In this document: piece after piece, positions 36,321 to 44,900 of the stretch
Numbering within the stretch: position 1 is the first letter of the stretch
Layout: each line of letters opens with the position of its first letter
Source of the DNA: Corynebacterium pygosceleis
Lineage (GTDB): Bacteria > Actinomycetota > Actinomycetes > Mycobacteriales > Mycobacteriaceae
DNA length: 64,000 nucleotides
Assembly: GCF_016595275.2 (NCBI RefSeq)
Contig: NZ_JAENIQ020000006.1
Location: 1-64,000, forward strand
Direction: 5' to 3'
Notes under the pieces: generated by a model
The model's input: the letters and a program-made list of their open reading frames with translations, nothing else
Databases searched by the model: none
Told to the model about the DNA's origin: nothing
Program-made: the position numbers and the translations under genes

Positions 36321-37553
36321 ATGCACCTGAGGAACCGGGCACTGGCAGTCGCCTTTGCCTCCGCGCTGCCACTTGCCGTGATGTCACCCGCCATCGCCCC
36401 CGCAGAGGAATCTCCGCAGGAAAACACGGTGGAGAACGCCGCAAGCACCGAAGTTGAAACGGAAGAAACGGCTGAACCCACGGCAACGCCCGCACGTGAA
36501 GATACCTCCCGGTCATCGGACCATGACCACGGTGACGGACATGATCATGGCGGGCACGATGGGCATGACCACGACCACGACCACGACGGGCACGATCATG
36601 ATCACGGTGACGGGCATGACCACGGCGGGCATGATGAGCATGGGCACGATCACGACGGTCATGATCACGACCACGGTGACGATCACGACCACGGTGACGA
36701 TCATGATCACGGTGATGGGCATGACCACGGCGGGCACGATGGGCATGGACACGATCACGACGGTCATGATCACGACCACGGTGACGATCATGACCATGAT
36801 GGGCATGACCATGAAAAGGAACCGGAATCCTCTTCGGGGTTAACTGGTTCCTCGGAAAGTGGATTCTGGTCGAGTTCCAAGTCTCCAGATTCAAATGCCG
36901 GTGACCATGACCATGACGGCCATGACCACGATCACGGGCACGACCACGGACATGACCACCACGACCATGGTCACGATCACGATCACGGGCACGACCACGG
37001 ACATGACCACCACGACCATGGTCACGATCACGATCACGATCACGGGCACGACCACGGACATGACCACCACGACCATGGTCACGATCACGATCACGGGCAT
37101 GACCACCACGGGCACGACCATGGACATGATCACGGGCACGACCACCATGGTCATGGCCACGATCACGGGCATGACCACCACGGGCACGACCATGGACATG
37201 ATCACGGGCACGACCACCATGGACATGACCACCACGGGCATGATCACGGCCATGACCACCACGGACACGACCATGGACATGGCCACGACCACGGACATGG
37301 CCATGACCACGGGCATGCGGAGCGTCAGTGGAAGGGGCGTGACAGTGTCGAGGCTGGCGGGCGTGGGACGTCGGTGTCCATGAGTGAAACGCAGTCTGGC
37401 TCTGTGTCCGCTGATGCGGGCTCCGATATCCGGCAGACTGCTTCCGACGGGGAGGGGCGTTCCGGGGCTGGTGTCGTCTGGACGGCGTCTCTGGTGATCG
37501 GTGCGCTGGTGCTTGCTGCTGTGGCGGGGGTTGTGCGTCGTCGTCGGCGCTGA
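36321..37553 (+). CDS. Exported histidine-rich repeat protein with C-terminal membrane anchor
   Basis: This 410-aa protein has a signal peptide (MHLRNRALAVAFASALPLAV with a likely APA cleavage site near residue 32), an acidic linker, two histidine-rich blocks (residues about 68-165 and 195-333, made of HD, HG, HH and GHDH units, about 110 His in all, with Asp and Gly), a Ser-rich spacer (SSSGLTGSSESGFW), a second Ser-rich segment and a C-terminal helix (VVWTASLVIGALVLAAVAGV) followed by RRRRR. No LPxTG motif is seen. I infer zinc or other metal binding at the cell surface, as storage or capture. ATG 36321 follows GGAG; the frame from 36246 lacks a binding site. A Zur-like box precedes it. Confidence 0.85.
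   Translation: MHLRNRALAVAFASALPLAVMSPAIAPAEESPQENTVENAASTEVETEETAEPTATPAREDTSRSSDHDHGDGHDHGGHDGHDHDHDHDGHDHDHGDGHDHGGHDEHGHDHDGHDHDHGDDHDHGDDHDHGDGHDHGGHDGHGHDHDGHDHDHGDDHDHDGHDHEKEPESSSGLTGSSESGFWSSSKSPDSNAGDHDHDGHDHDHGHDHGHDHHDHGHDHDHGHDHGHDHHDHGHDHDHDHGHDHGHDHHDHGHDHDHGHDHHGHDHGHDHGHDHHGHGHDHGHDHHGHDHGHDHGHDHHGHDHHGHDHGHDHHGHDHGHGHDHGHGHDHGHAERQWKGRDSVEAGGRGTSVSMSETQSGSVSADAGSDIRQTASDGEGRSGAGVVWTASLVIGALVLAAVAGVVRRRRR
36520..36815 (+). repeat. First His/Asp/Gly-coding repeat block
   Basis: Tandem and scrambled copies of short units (CAC/CAT GAC/GAT and GGC/GGG codons) encode HDHD, HDHG and GHDHGG patterns. Unit order is irregular but a longer unit, GDGHDHGGHDGH-like, returns at least three times. 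Such DNA is prone to slippage and assembly error. Confidence 0.9.
36901..37320 (+). repeat. Second His/Asp/Gly-coding repeat block
   Basis: A longer block of GHDHGHDHHDHGHDH and HDHHGHDHGHDHG units, with the first three copies of about 54-60 bases nearly identical. It differs from the first block by having many HH and HG pairs and fewer acidic pairs, which suggests separate expansions. Confidence 0.9.
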
Positions 37554-37575
37554 GGTCTCGGCCCGGGGTATGGGT

Positions 37576-37631
37576 GACGCCCCAGCGGTGTGGTGGGAGA
37601 GTGGTTTCTCCCGCTCGCCCGCTGGGGCGTC
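37576..37631. terminator. Bidirectional terminator between the His-rich gene and adh
   Basis: A 12-bp outer stem (37576-37587 with 37620-37631) encloses a six-base inner stem (37595-37600 with 37607-37612). It lies between convergent genes. Confidence 0.75.
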
Positions 37632-37682
37632 ATTTCATTGTGTGGGCGGGATTGTGTCTGTCTTGTCCCGCTTTACATTGGG

Positions 37683-38732
37683 TTAGGGCGTGATGACGAG
37701 CTTCACGGCCTTGTTCTCTGCGGCGTTGGCGAACAGGTCGTACGCCTCGATGAACTGGTCCATGGTGAAGTGGTGTGTGGCCATCTTCTTGGCGGGCAGT
37801 TTGCCGGATTCGACCATGCGCATCAGCTTGTCGATGGAGTGGCCGTCGATGAGGCCCATGGAGATGCTGATGCTGGAGATCCAGAGGTCCTGGAGCGGCA
37901 GGTCGATGGACTTGCCGTGGACGCCGACGTTGGCGACGTTGCCGTGCGGGCGGACGATGTCGAGGCAGGTCTTGAACGTCTGCGGGATGCCGACGGCCTC
38001 CACCGCGACATCGACGCCGAGGCCGTCGCTCGACAGTGCCTTGATCTTCTCGACGGCGTCGGGGTCGCTGGCGTTGACCTTGTGGGTGGCGCCGAACTCG
38101 ATGGCGGTGTCCATCCGGTTCTCGTCCATGTCGACGGTGATGACGCGGCCTGCGCCGGCGAGGCTCGCGGTCATGACCGCGGAGAGTCCGACGGGGCCGG
38201 CTCCGACGATGGCGACGGTGTCACCGGGTTTGGTGTTGCCGTTGAGGATGCCGATCTCGAAACCGGTGGGGAGTGCGTCGGTGAGGAAGAGGACGTCTTC
38301 GTCGGAGAGGCCCTCGGGGACCGCGTAGAGGGAGGTCTCGGCGTAGGGGACCCGGCAGAACTCGGCCTGGGTGCCGTCGATGAGGTGGCCGAGGATCCAG
38401 CCGATACCGCCGACGGTCTGGCAGTGGGAGTAGTTGCCGACCTTGCAGAAGCTGCACTTTCCGCAGGAGGTGATCGCGGGAATGATGACGCGGTCGCCGA
38501 CCTTGAACTCGGTGACGGCGTCGCCGACCTCGGTGATGGTGCCGACGGCTTCGTGGCCGAGGATTCGGCCGTCAGTCACGGCGGGGACGTCGCCCTTGAG
38601 GATGTGGAGGTCGGTGCCACAGATGGTGGTTGCATCGATCTTGCAGATGACGTCGGTGGGTTCCTGGATGGTGGGATCCGGTACCTCTTCCCAGGACTTC
38701 TGGCCCGGGCCGTGATAGACAAGTGCCTTCAT
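37683..38732 (-). CDS. Zinc-dependent alcohol dehydrogenase
   Basis: This 349-aa medium-chain dehydrogenase has catalytic zinc ligands Cys38 and His60-Glu61 (GHE), structural zinc ligands Cys90, Cys93, Cys96 and Cys104, and the NAD(P) Rossmann motif GAGPVGLSAVM followed by an acidic residue in TVDMDENRM, which favours NAD. The C-terminal GLIDGHSIDKLMRMVESGKL is typical of the secondary alcohol/formaldehyde dehydrogenase-like branch, so the substrate is open. AAGGAG precedes the ATG on the minus strand. It stands convergent to the histidine-rich gene and divergent from rph; the pair interrupts the usual cpdA-rph order. Confidence 0.92.
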   Translation of the reverse strand: MKALVYHGPGQKSWEEVPDPTIQEPTDVICKIDATTICGTDLHILKGDVPAVTDGRILGHEAVGTITEVGDAVTEFKVGDRVIIPAITSCGKCSFCKVGNYSHCQTVGGIGWILGHLIDGTQAEFCRVPYAETSLYAVPEGLSDEDVLFLTDALPTGFEIGILNGNTKPGDTVAIVGAGPVGLSAVMTASLAGAGRVITVDMDENRMDTAIEFGATHKVNASDPDAVEKIKALSSDGLGVDVAVEAVGIPQTFKTCLDIVRPHGNVANVGVHGKSIDLPLQDLWISSISISMGLIDGHSIDKLMRMVESGKLPAKKMATHHFTMDQFIEAYDLFANAAENKAVKLVITP

Positions 38733-39076
38733 GATGAGATCTCCTTGTTGAGATTGGTTTTCACTTGCAGTCGGTTCGTGTGAACCTATGGATCGAAGCT
38801 AGCGCATTTTCGCACCCTGCATCGGGGTATTTTTGCGTGTGGTTTTTAAACCCCAGCTCAGGGCCGCATTTTTGATTGTGTCAAAATGCGGGGGTATTAA
38901 CATTTTTGTGTTGGTGGGTGTCGCCGAAGTTGTGAAGATTCGATGTGGGGCTCCTGTGCGGTACCGCGTTCCGACGTCCCGGACGTGTGCGTGAACGGCC
39001 TCTGTGACGGATGTCCCGCTTCCGTGGACCGGGAGGTCTGCGGGGGAGGGGAGGGGCGCCGGGTATTCTGGCCCGC
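38733..39076. promoter_or_regulatory. Divergent control region adh/rph
   Basis: This 344-base, AT-rich gap has an inverted repeat CGCATTTT (38865-38872) and AAAATGCG (38883-38890), with further GCATTTT-like copies near 38802-38809 and 38828-38836. They may be binding sites for a regulator of adh. On the right, TATTCT (39064-39069) ends seven bases before the rph start. No gene is supported. Confidence 0.5.
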
Positions 39077-39820
39077 ATGACTTCTTCTTTCACCCGTGCA
39101 GACGGACGCTCCCTCGACGAGATGCGTCCGGTGTCCATCACCCGAGGTTTCACCACCAATCCCGCAGGCAGTGTCCTGGTCGAGTTCGGCAACACCCGGG
39201 TCATGTGCACCGCCTCCGTCGAGGAGCGGATCCCGCGTTTCAAGGTCGGCTCCGGCGAGGGCTGGCTGACCGCCGAGTATTCGATGCTTCCCGCCGCGAC
39301 GCATGACCGTATGCCCAGGGAGTCCATGCGGGGCAAGGTCAAGGGGCGTACGCACGAGATCTCCCGGTTGGTCGGCCGCTCACTGCGCGCCGCCATCGAT
39401 CTCTCCCAGCTCGGTGAGAACACCATCGCCCTGGACTGTGACGTCCTCCAGGCGGACGGTGGTACCCGAACCGCCGCCATCACCGGTGCCTATGTGGCCC
39501 TGGCGGACGCGGTCGCCGCGTTGCGTGAGCGGGGTGTCCTGGCGGGTGATCCGCTGCTGCCCCCGGTCGCCGCCGTCTCCGTCGGCATCATCGACGGTCG
39601 TGTGTGCCTCGATCTCCCCTATGAGGAGGACTCCCGCGCCGAGGTCGACCTGAACGTCGTGATGACTGAGTCCGGTAACTTCGTCGAGGTCCAGGGCACC
39701 GGCGAGGCCGGCACCTTCTCCCGGGACCAGCTGAACGCGATGCTGGACTCCGCCGAGATCGGCTGCCGCCAGCTCATCGCCGCCCAGAAGGCCGCTCTCG
39801 AAGCACCTCTGAAGGGCTGA
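39077..39820 (+). CDS. rph: Ribonuclease PH
   Basis: RNase PH trims the 3' ends of tRNA precursors with phosphate. The 247-aa protein has [19 protein letters not shown] at its start, [36 protein letters not shown] with conserved arginines, and [20 protein letters not shown], all strongly conserved in the family. ATG 39077 lies seven bases after TATTCT, so the message is probably leaderless. rdgB starts six bases after the stop, and the pair is a usual operon. Confidence 0.96.
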   Translation: MTSSFTRADGRSLDEMRPVSITRGFTTNPAGSVLVEFGNTRVMCTASVEERIPRFKVGSGEGWLTAEYSMLPAATHDRMPRESMRGKVKGRTHEISRLVGRSLRAAIDLSQLGENTIALDCDVLQADGGTRTAAITGAYVALADAVAALRERGVLAGDPLLPPVAAVSVGIIDGRVCLDLPYEEDSRAEVDLNVVMTESGNFVEVQGTGEAGTFSRDQLNAMLDSAEIGCRQLIAAQKAALEAPLKG

Positions 39821-39826
39821 GCGCCG

Positions 39827-40579
39827 GTGCTTCTCCATGTGGCGTCTCACAATCCCAAGAAGCTGAGGGAACTCCGCCGGGTCCTGGATGCCGCCGGTGT
39901 CGAGGGGGTGGAACTGCTCTCCTCCGAGGATCTCCTCGGGTACCCGGAGCCGGTCGAGGACGGGCGGACCTTCGCCGACAACGCCCTCATCAAGGCCCGG
40001 GCCGGCGTGGCGGCCACCGGTATCACCACGCTCGCCGACGATTCCGGGCTCGCGGTCGAGGAACTGGGTGGTATGCCCGGTGTCCTGTCCGCCCGGTGGT
40101 GCGGCAGACACGGCGACGATGAGGCGAACAATGAGCTGCTCCTCGCGCAGATGGCGGATGTGCCGCTCAAGCGCAGGAAAGCCGCCTTCGTCTCGGTCTG
40201 TGCCCTCGTCACCCCCGATGGTGAGGAGTGGGTCGAGAAGGGCGCCTGGTCCGGCCGCCTCGTCCGGACCCCGGTCGGTGAGAACGGCTTCGGCTACGAT
40301 CCGCTGTTCATTCCGGAAGAGGAGGATGAACGTGTCGAGGGCACCGACGAGCGCCCCAGATCCTCGGCGGAACTGTCGCCGGAGGAGAAGGATGCACTGT
40401 CGCACCGCGGCAAGGCACTGGCTGCCCTCGTGCCGGCGCTGGCGGAACTCGCCCGACGGTCGGAGATCGAGGGTACGGCCGTGGGGACGGACGAAGGACG
40501 CCTCATCGCGGTGGGAACCGACGATGAGGCGGAGGGGGAGGACGCGGACGCTGACGCGGGGGAATCCCGCGACAGCTGA
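39827..40579 (+). CDS. rdgB: XTP/dITP pyrophosphatase, Ham1/RdgB
   Basis: RdgB removes deaminated purine nucleotides (ITP, XTP) from the pool. Family marks are VASHNPKKLRELRRVL at residues 5-20, TFADNALIKAR, LADDSGLAVEELGGMPGVLS with the catalytic Asp, and ENGFGYDPLFIPE. The protein is 250 aa, longer than usual (about 200) because of an acidic C-terminal tail (EAEGEDADADAGESRDS) not found in most relatives. The start is GTG 39827, immediately after rph. Confidence 0.95.
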   Translation: MLLHVASHNPKKLRELRRVLDAAGVEGVELLSSEDLLGYPEPVEDGRTFADNALIKARAGVAATGITTLADDSGLAVEELGGMPGVLSARWCGRHGDDEANNELLLAQMADVPLKRRKAAFVSVCALVTPDGEEWVEKGAWSGRLVRTPVGENGFGYDPLFIPEEEDERVEGTDERPRSSAELSPEEKDALSHRGKALAALVPALAELARRSEIEGTAVGTDEGRLIAVGTDDEAEGEDADADAGESRDS

Positions 40580-40588
40580 ACGTGCGGC

Positions 40589-40948
40589 CTAGAGGTTGAA
40601 CGCCGTCGTGACCTCACGGCGGCGTTTCTGCTCCATCCAGAAGGAGAAGAACGGGATCGTGCCGGCGAGTGCGGTGGTCAGCCAGCGGATCGGTTCCCAC
40701 CTGGCCTTGATCCCGAGATTCATCGTGGCCATGAGATAGCACATGTAGAACAGGCCGTGGAGTTGTCCGATCAGGTTCGCCCAGCTCGGCATCTCGACGT
40801 GGAAGATGTAGTCGAGAATCATGCGGCCGGTGAGTATGAGCAGCCAGATGCCGGTCACCCAGGCGGCGACCACGAAGATCCGGAGGGCGGTCCGGATCCG
40901 GGCCTGGCGGCCGTTCGGTCGATTGCTGTCGATGGTGGGGGCAGTCAC
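40589..40948 (-). CDS. DUF3817 integral membrane protein
   Basis: This 119-aa protein has three hydrophobic segments and matches DUF3817 (helix FVVAAWVTGIWLLIL, then GQLHGLFYMCYLMATMNLG, where the His is conserved, then ALAGTIPFFSFWMEQ). The function is unknown. It converges with rdgB with only nine bases between stops, as in mycobacteria (Rv1341 and Rv1342c). It is probably transcribed with the upstream membrane protein gene, 15 bases away. Confidence 0.88.
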   Translation of the reverse strand: MTAPTIDSNRPNGRQARIRTALRIFVVAAWVTGIWLLILTGRMILDYIFHVEMPSWANLIGQLHGLFYMCYLMATMNLGIKARWEPIRWLTTALAGTIPFFSFWMEQKRRREVTTAFNL

Positions 40949-40963
40949 GTGGGGGAGCCTCTT

Positions 40964-41362
40964 TCACTCGGTGGTGTCGCGGCGGCGACGGGGGGTGTTC
41001 AGGGCATTGAACGTGTCGACGTCGATTGACGGCCGGGGCGGCAGGAAATCCTCGTCGATCTCCGTGATCTCCCCACGTGCTTCGCGTTCGGCACGTTCCC
41101 TTTCCGCGGGGGCCTGTCCCGTTTCCTCGACCTCCCGTTCATACTGTCCGATCTTCCGGTAGGCGTAGATGAAGAAGATGCCGAATGTCGGCCACTGGAG
41201 GGCGTATCCGAGGTTCTGGAAGGACCCGGACCCGGACTGGAAGCGTGTCCACTGCCACCAGGCCAGCAGCAGGGTCGCGAGAACCGCGACGGCGAGGAGC
41301 AGGAGCCGGAAGAGGCGGACGCTGGCGCGTACCTGTTTCCTGGGCTTGTCCATGTCGTTCAC
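40964..41362 (-). CDS. Small membrane protein with charged C-terminal domain
   Basis: This 132-aa protein has two hydrophobic helices (LFRLLLLAVAVLATLLLAWW and ALQWPTFGIFFIYAYRKIG) followed by an acidic and basic tail (EETGQAPAERERAEREARG). It holds the position of Rv1343c (LprD) next to the DUF3817 gene, and I infer an orthologue from place and topology. The function is not known. It is the first gene of the pair on the minus strand. Confidence 0.75.
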   Translation of the reverse strand: MNDMDKPRKQVRASVRLFRLLLLAVAVLATLLLAWWQWTRFQSGSGSFQNLGYALQWPTFGIFFIYAYRKIGQYEREVEETGQAPAERERAEREARGEITEIDEDFLPPRPSIDVDTFNALNTPRRRRDTTE

Positions 41363-41476
41363 ATCTGTCGACGATACCTCACCACGGTTCCCGGGAGGTC
41401 ACGTGGAGCGGTCCTGATTCGGACGTGCGGATCGTTGATTGTAGGATGACGCCCAGCGCACGGTGACCGTGTGCGG

Positions 41477-41558
<82 letters not shown>

Positions 41559-41563
41559 CGCTC

Positions 41564-41597
41564 AGGCCCCTCCGGTCCCTCTGGATCGGAGGGGCCT
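41564..41597 (+). terminator. Terminator after tRNA-Leu
   Basis: AGGCCCCTCCG (41564-41574) pairs with CGGAGGGGCCT (41587-41597), followed by TCTTC. It starts six bases after the tRNA. Confidence 0.85.
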
Positions 41598-41932
41598 TCT
41601 TCGTGCCGGTGTGTGGGTGGCGGGCGTGTCGGGCGGTGACGGAGGTCGTTCGCCCGGGGGGAGTGCGGTCCGGTGGAGTCCGTGAGTCGGGGGCGGTGGT
41701 GTCCGGGCGGTGTACACACCCCTTTGTGGGGGTATGCCATTCTGTTGTGGGGGCGAAACAGTTTGTCCCGCTCAACTACGGTTTTTCCCGTCCCTGACGG
41801 TTCCCTGCGTCGGGTGTGGATCGACATGCCCGTAAAAGATGACGCTTTCCTCATGATTTTGTGGCACATTTGCCTGGGCAAAACTAGCGGCTCCCGGGCC
41901 GCCCACATCCATGCAAACAGGAGAGTTTCCAC
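41598..41932 (+). promoter_or_regulatory. fas upstream region with a palindrome
   Basis: The bases before fas have no supported gene. TTTGCC and GGCAAA arms (41869-41874 and 41877-41882) with a two-base spacer form a palindrome 51 bases before the start, a possible operator for FasR or another regulator. AGGAG at 41919-41923 is the ribosome-binding site of fas. Confidence 0.45.
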
Positions 41933-44900
41933 GTGACTGAGCACCAGCACACCTTCGGCAGTGACCGACTCATAGACAACCTCGGGGAGCAGAGTTACGC
42001 ACTGAGCTTCTCCGGACAGGGGTTCGACTGGTTGAGCACGCTGCGTGCCGCCCTCGGTGCGGGTGCGGGTTCGAACGTCTCGGGCATCGTGGAGCAGGCG
42101 GAGGAGCTTCTCGCGCCGGTGTTCGACGCACTCGTCGGCGCCCGTCCGCACGGGTTCGATCCGGTGGGGTGGGCCGACGACGACGGTGCCCCCTCCTTTG
42201 ACACGGCTCAGGCCGCGATCAGTGTTCCGGGTATCTTCACCGCGCAGCTCGCGGTTCTCGACGCCCTCGAGTCACAGGGTCTCGACATCGAACGCGCCGC
42301 GGCGGTCATCGGCCATTCCCAGGGTGTGCTCGGTGTGCACCTGATGAAGGACGTCTCCCGTGCCGCGGAGCTCGTCGCCGTCGCGGAGCTCATCGGCGCG
42401 TCGATGACCCGTACCGGCCGTATGACCGGGCTCATCCAGCAGGGCGACGCCTGTCCGATGCTCCTGATCCAGGGGGTGACCCGGGAACAGCTCACCAGGG
42501 CGATCGCGGCGACGTGCGGGGACGTCGATGAGCGGCTCCGTCCCGTCATCGGTCTGCGCAACGGCATCGACGCCTTCGTGCTCGTCGGTCGTCCCGCCGA
42601 CGTCGCCGCCGTGCGGGATCTGCTCCTGAAGTTCGCGGCGCGTGACGCGAAGGCGCTGGAGAACAAGGAGCGCGGCGGTAAACCGTTCGCCCCGACGTTC
42701 ACGCCGTTGAAGGTGCAGACCGCGTTCCACCACCCGGCCTTCGCCCCGGGGGTGGAGCAGGTCGTCGAGTGGGCCTCCGCCTGCGGTATCGACACCGGGC
42801 TCGCCCGCGAGGTCGCGGCCGATGTGATGGTCAACCCCGTCGACTGGGTCGCCGAGGTCGGCGGTGCGGCTGACGCCGGCGCCGCCTGGATCTTCGAGGT
42901 CGGTCCGGACGGTGGTGTCGCCGGTCTGACCCGAAAGATCGTGACCGGCCGTGGTGTCGGTGTCCTCGCCGTGCACGACGAAGCGGGGCAGTCGAGGCTC
43001 TTCGATCCGGGTCTGCCGATGGAACCCCCGGCGGACTTCAGCCGTTTCGCGCCCCGCGTCGCCCGCGACGCCGACGGCAACGACATCCTGGTCACCCGTT
43101 TCACCGAACTCACCGGTTACTCCCCGATGCTGCTCGCGGGCATGACCCCCACCACCGTCGACCCGGAGATCGTCGCCGCAGCCGCGAACGCCGGCAACTG
43201 GGCGGAGATGGCCGGTGGCGGCCAGGTCACCCCCGCGATCCTCGAATCGAACATCGCGAAGCTCACCGACCTCCTCGAGCCGGGCGTGAACGCCCAGTTC
43301 AACTCGATGTTCCTCGATCCGTACCTGTGGAAGATGCAGATCGGCGGCAAGCGTCTGGTGCAGCGCGCCCGCGCGAACGGCGCCCCGATCAACGGTGTCG
43401 TCATCACGGCGGGCATGCCCGACCACGACGAGGCGGTCGAACTCGTCCACGAACTCCGGGAGGCGAACATCCCGTGGGTCTGCTTCAAGCCCGGTGCGGT
43501 CAAGCACATCCGCAAGTGCCTGGACATCGCGGCCGCGCTGCCGGAGATCCCCGTCATCATCCAGGTCGAGGGCGGCAAGGCCGGTGGGCACCACTCCTGG
43601 GAGGACCTCGACGACCTGCTGATCGCCACCTACGGTGACATCCGTCGTCACGGGAACGTGGTGCTGTGCGTCGGTGGCGGTATCGGCACACCGGAGCGGG
43701 CCGCCGACTACATCACCGGTGAGTGGGCGACCGCGCACGGTCTGCCCGCCATGCCCGTCGACGGCATCCTCGTCGGTACCGCGGCGATGGCGACGAAGGA
43801 GGCGAAGACCTCCGAAGCGGTCAAGCAGCTGCTGGTCGACACCACGGGTATCGACGACTGGGTCGGTGCCGGCCACGCCGCCGGTGGCATGGCCTCCGGC
43901 CGCAGCCAGCTCGGCGCGGACATCCACGAGATCGACAACTCCGCGGCGAAGGCCGGCCGTCTCCTCGACGAGGTCGCCGGCGACGCCGACGCGGTCGCCG
44001 CACGCCGCGACGAGATCATCGACGCCATCGGCCGCACCTGCAAGCCCTACTTCGGTGACCTCACCGACATGACCTACCGCACCTGGCTGCAGCGCTACCT
44101 CGAACTCTCCGGCCCGTACAAGGGGGAGTGGACCGACATCACCTGGTTCAACCGTTTCCGGGAGATGCTCGGCCGCGCCGAGGCGCGTCTCACCGACACC
44201 GACCACGGCACGTTCACCGCCGTCGTCGACATCGACGAGAACGACGCACCGCGCACGGCCGTCGAGAAGCTCGTCGAGGCGTACCCGTCGGCCACCACCG
44301 AGCCGCTGCACCCGGCGGACGTCGCCTGGTTCCTCGGGCTGTGCCGCACCCCGGGCAAACCCGTCAACTTCGTGCCCGTCATCGACGAGAACGTCCGCCG
44401 CTGGTGGCGTTCCGATTCCCTGTGGCAGGCACAGGACGAGCGTTACGACGCCGACCAGGTGTGCGTCATCCCCGGGCCGGCCGCCGTCGCGGGCATCACC
44501 CGGATGAACGAGCCCGTCGCCGACCTCCTGGCGCGCTTCAACGCGGCGACCATCGCCCGCGTCGGTGACACCGCCGTCGACACCGCCCCCGCCACCGTCG
44601 AGACCGCCCCCGTCCCGCGCGTGCTCGCCGCCTCCGGCACCTACTGGGCCGGCCGCCACACCGCGTCCCTCATCGGACGCCTCGGCGCCCCGGACGCCTG
44701 GGAGACCGCCGCCGACGGACGTTCCGCCACCCACACAGCGACCGGCTCCACCCTCGTCGAGCAGGACGACACCCATGCGGTGCTCACCGTCCCGCTCGCC
44801 GGGTCCACCGCCGCCGGCACCACCACGGATCTCACCATCCGGTTCACCCTGCCCTCCGACGCCGTCCCCGGCTCCGTCCCGCAGGTCACCCAGGCCGACG

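Noticed and set aside
36319..36894. Frames on the other strand and in the other phase over the histidine repeats
   Set aside because: Repeats of CAC/GAC codons create long open frames in all phases. Only the 36321 frame has a signal peptide, a membrane anchor and a ribosome-binding site.
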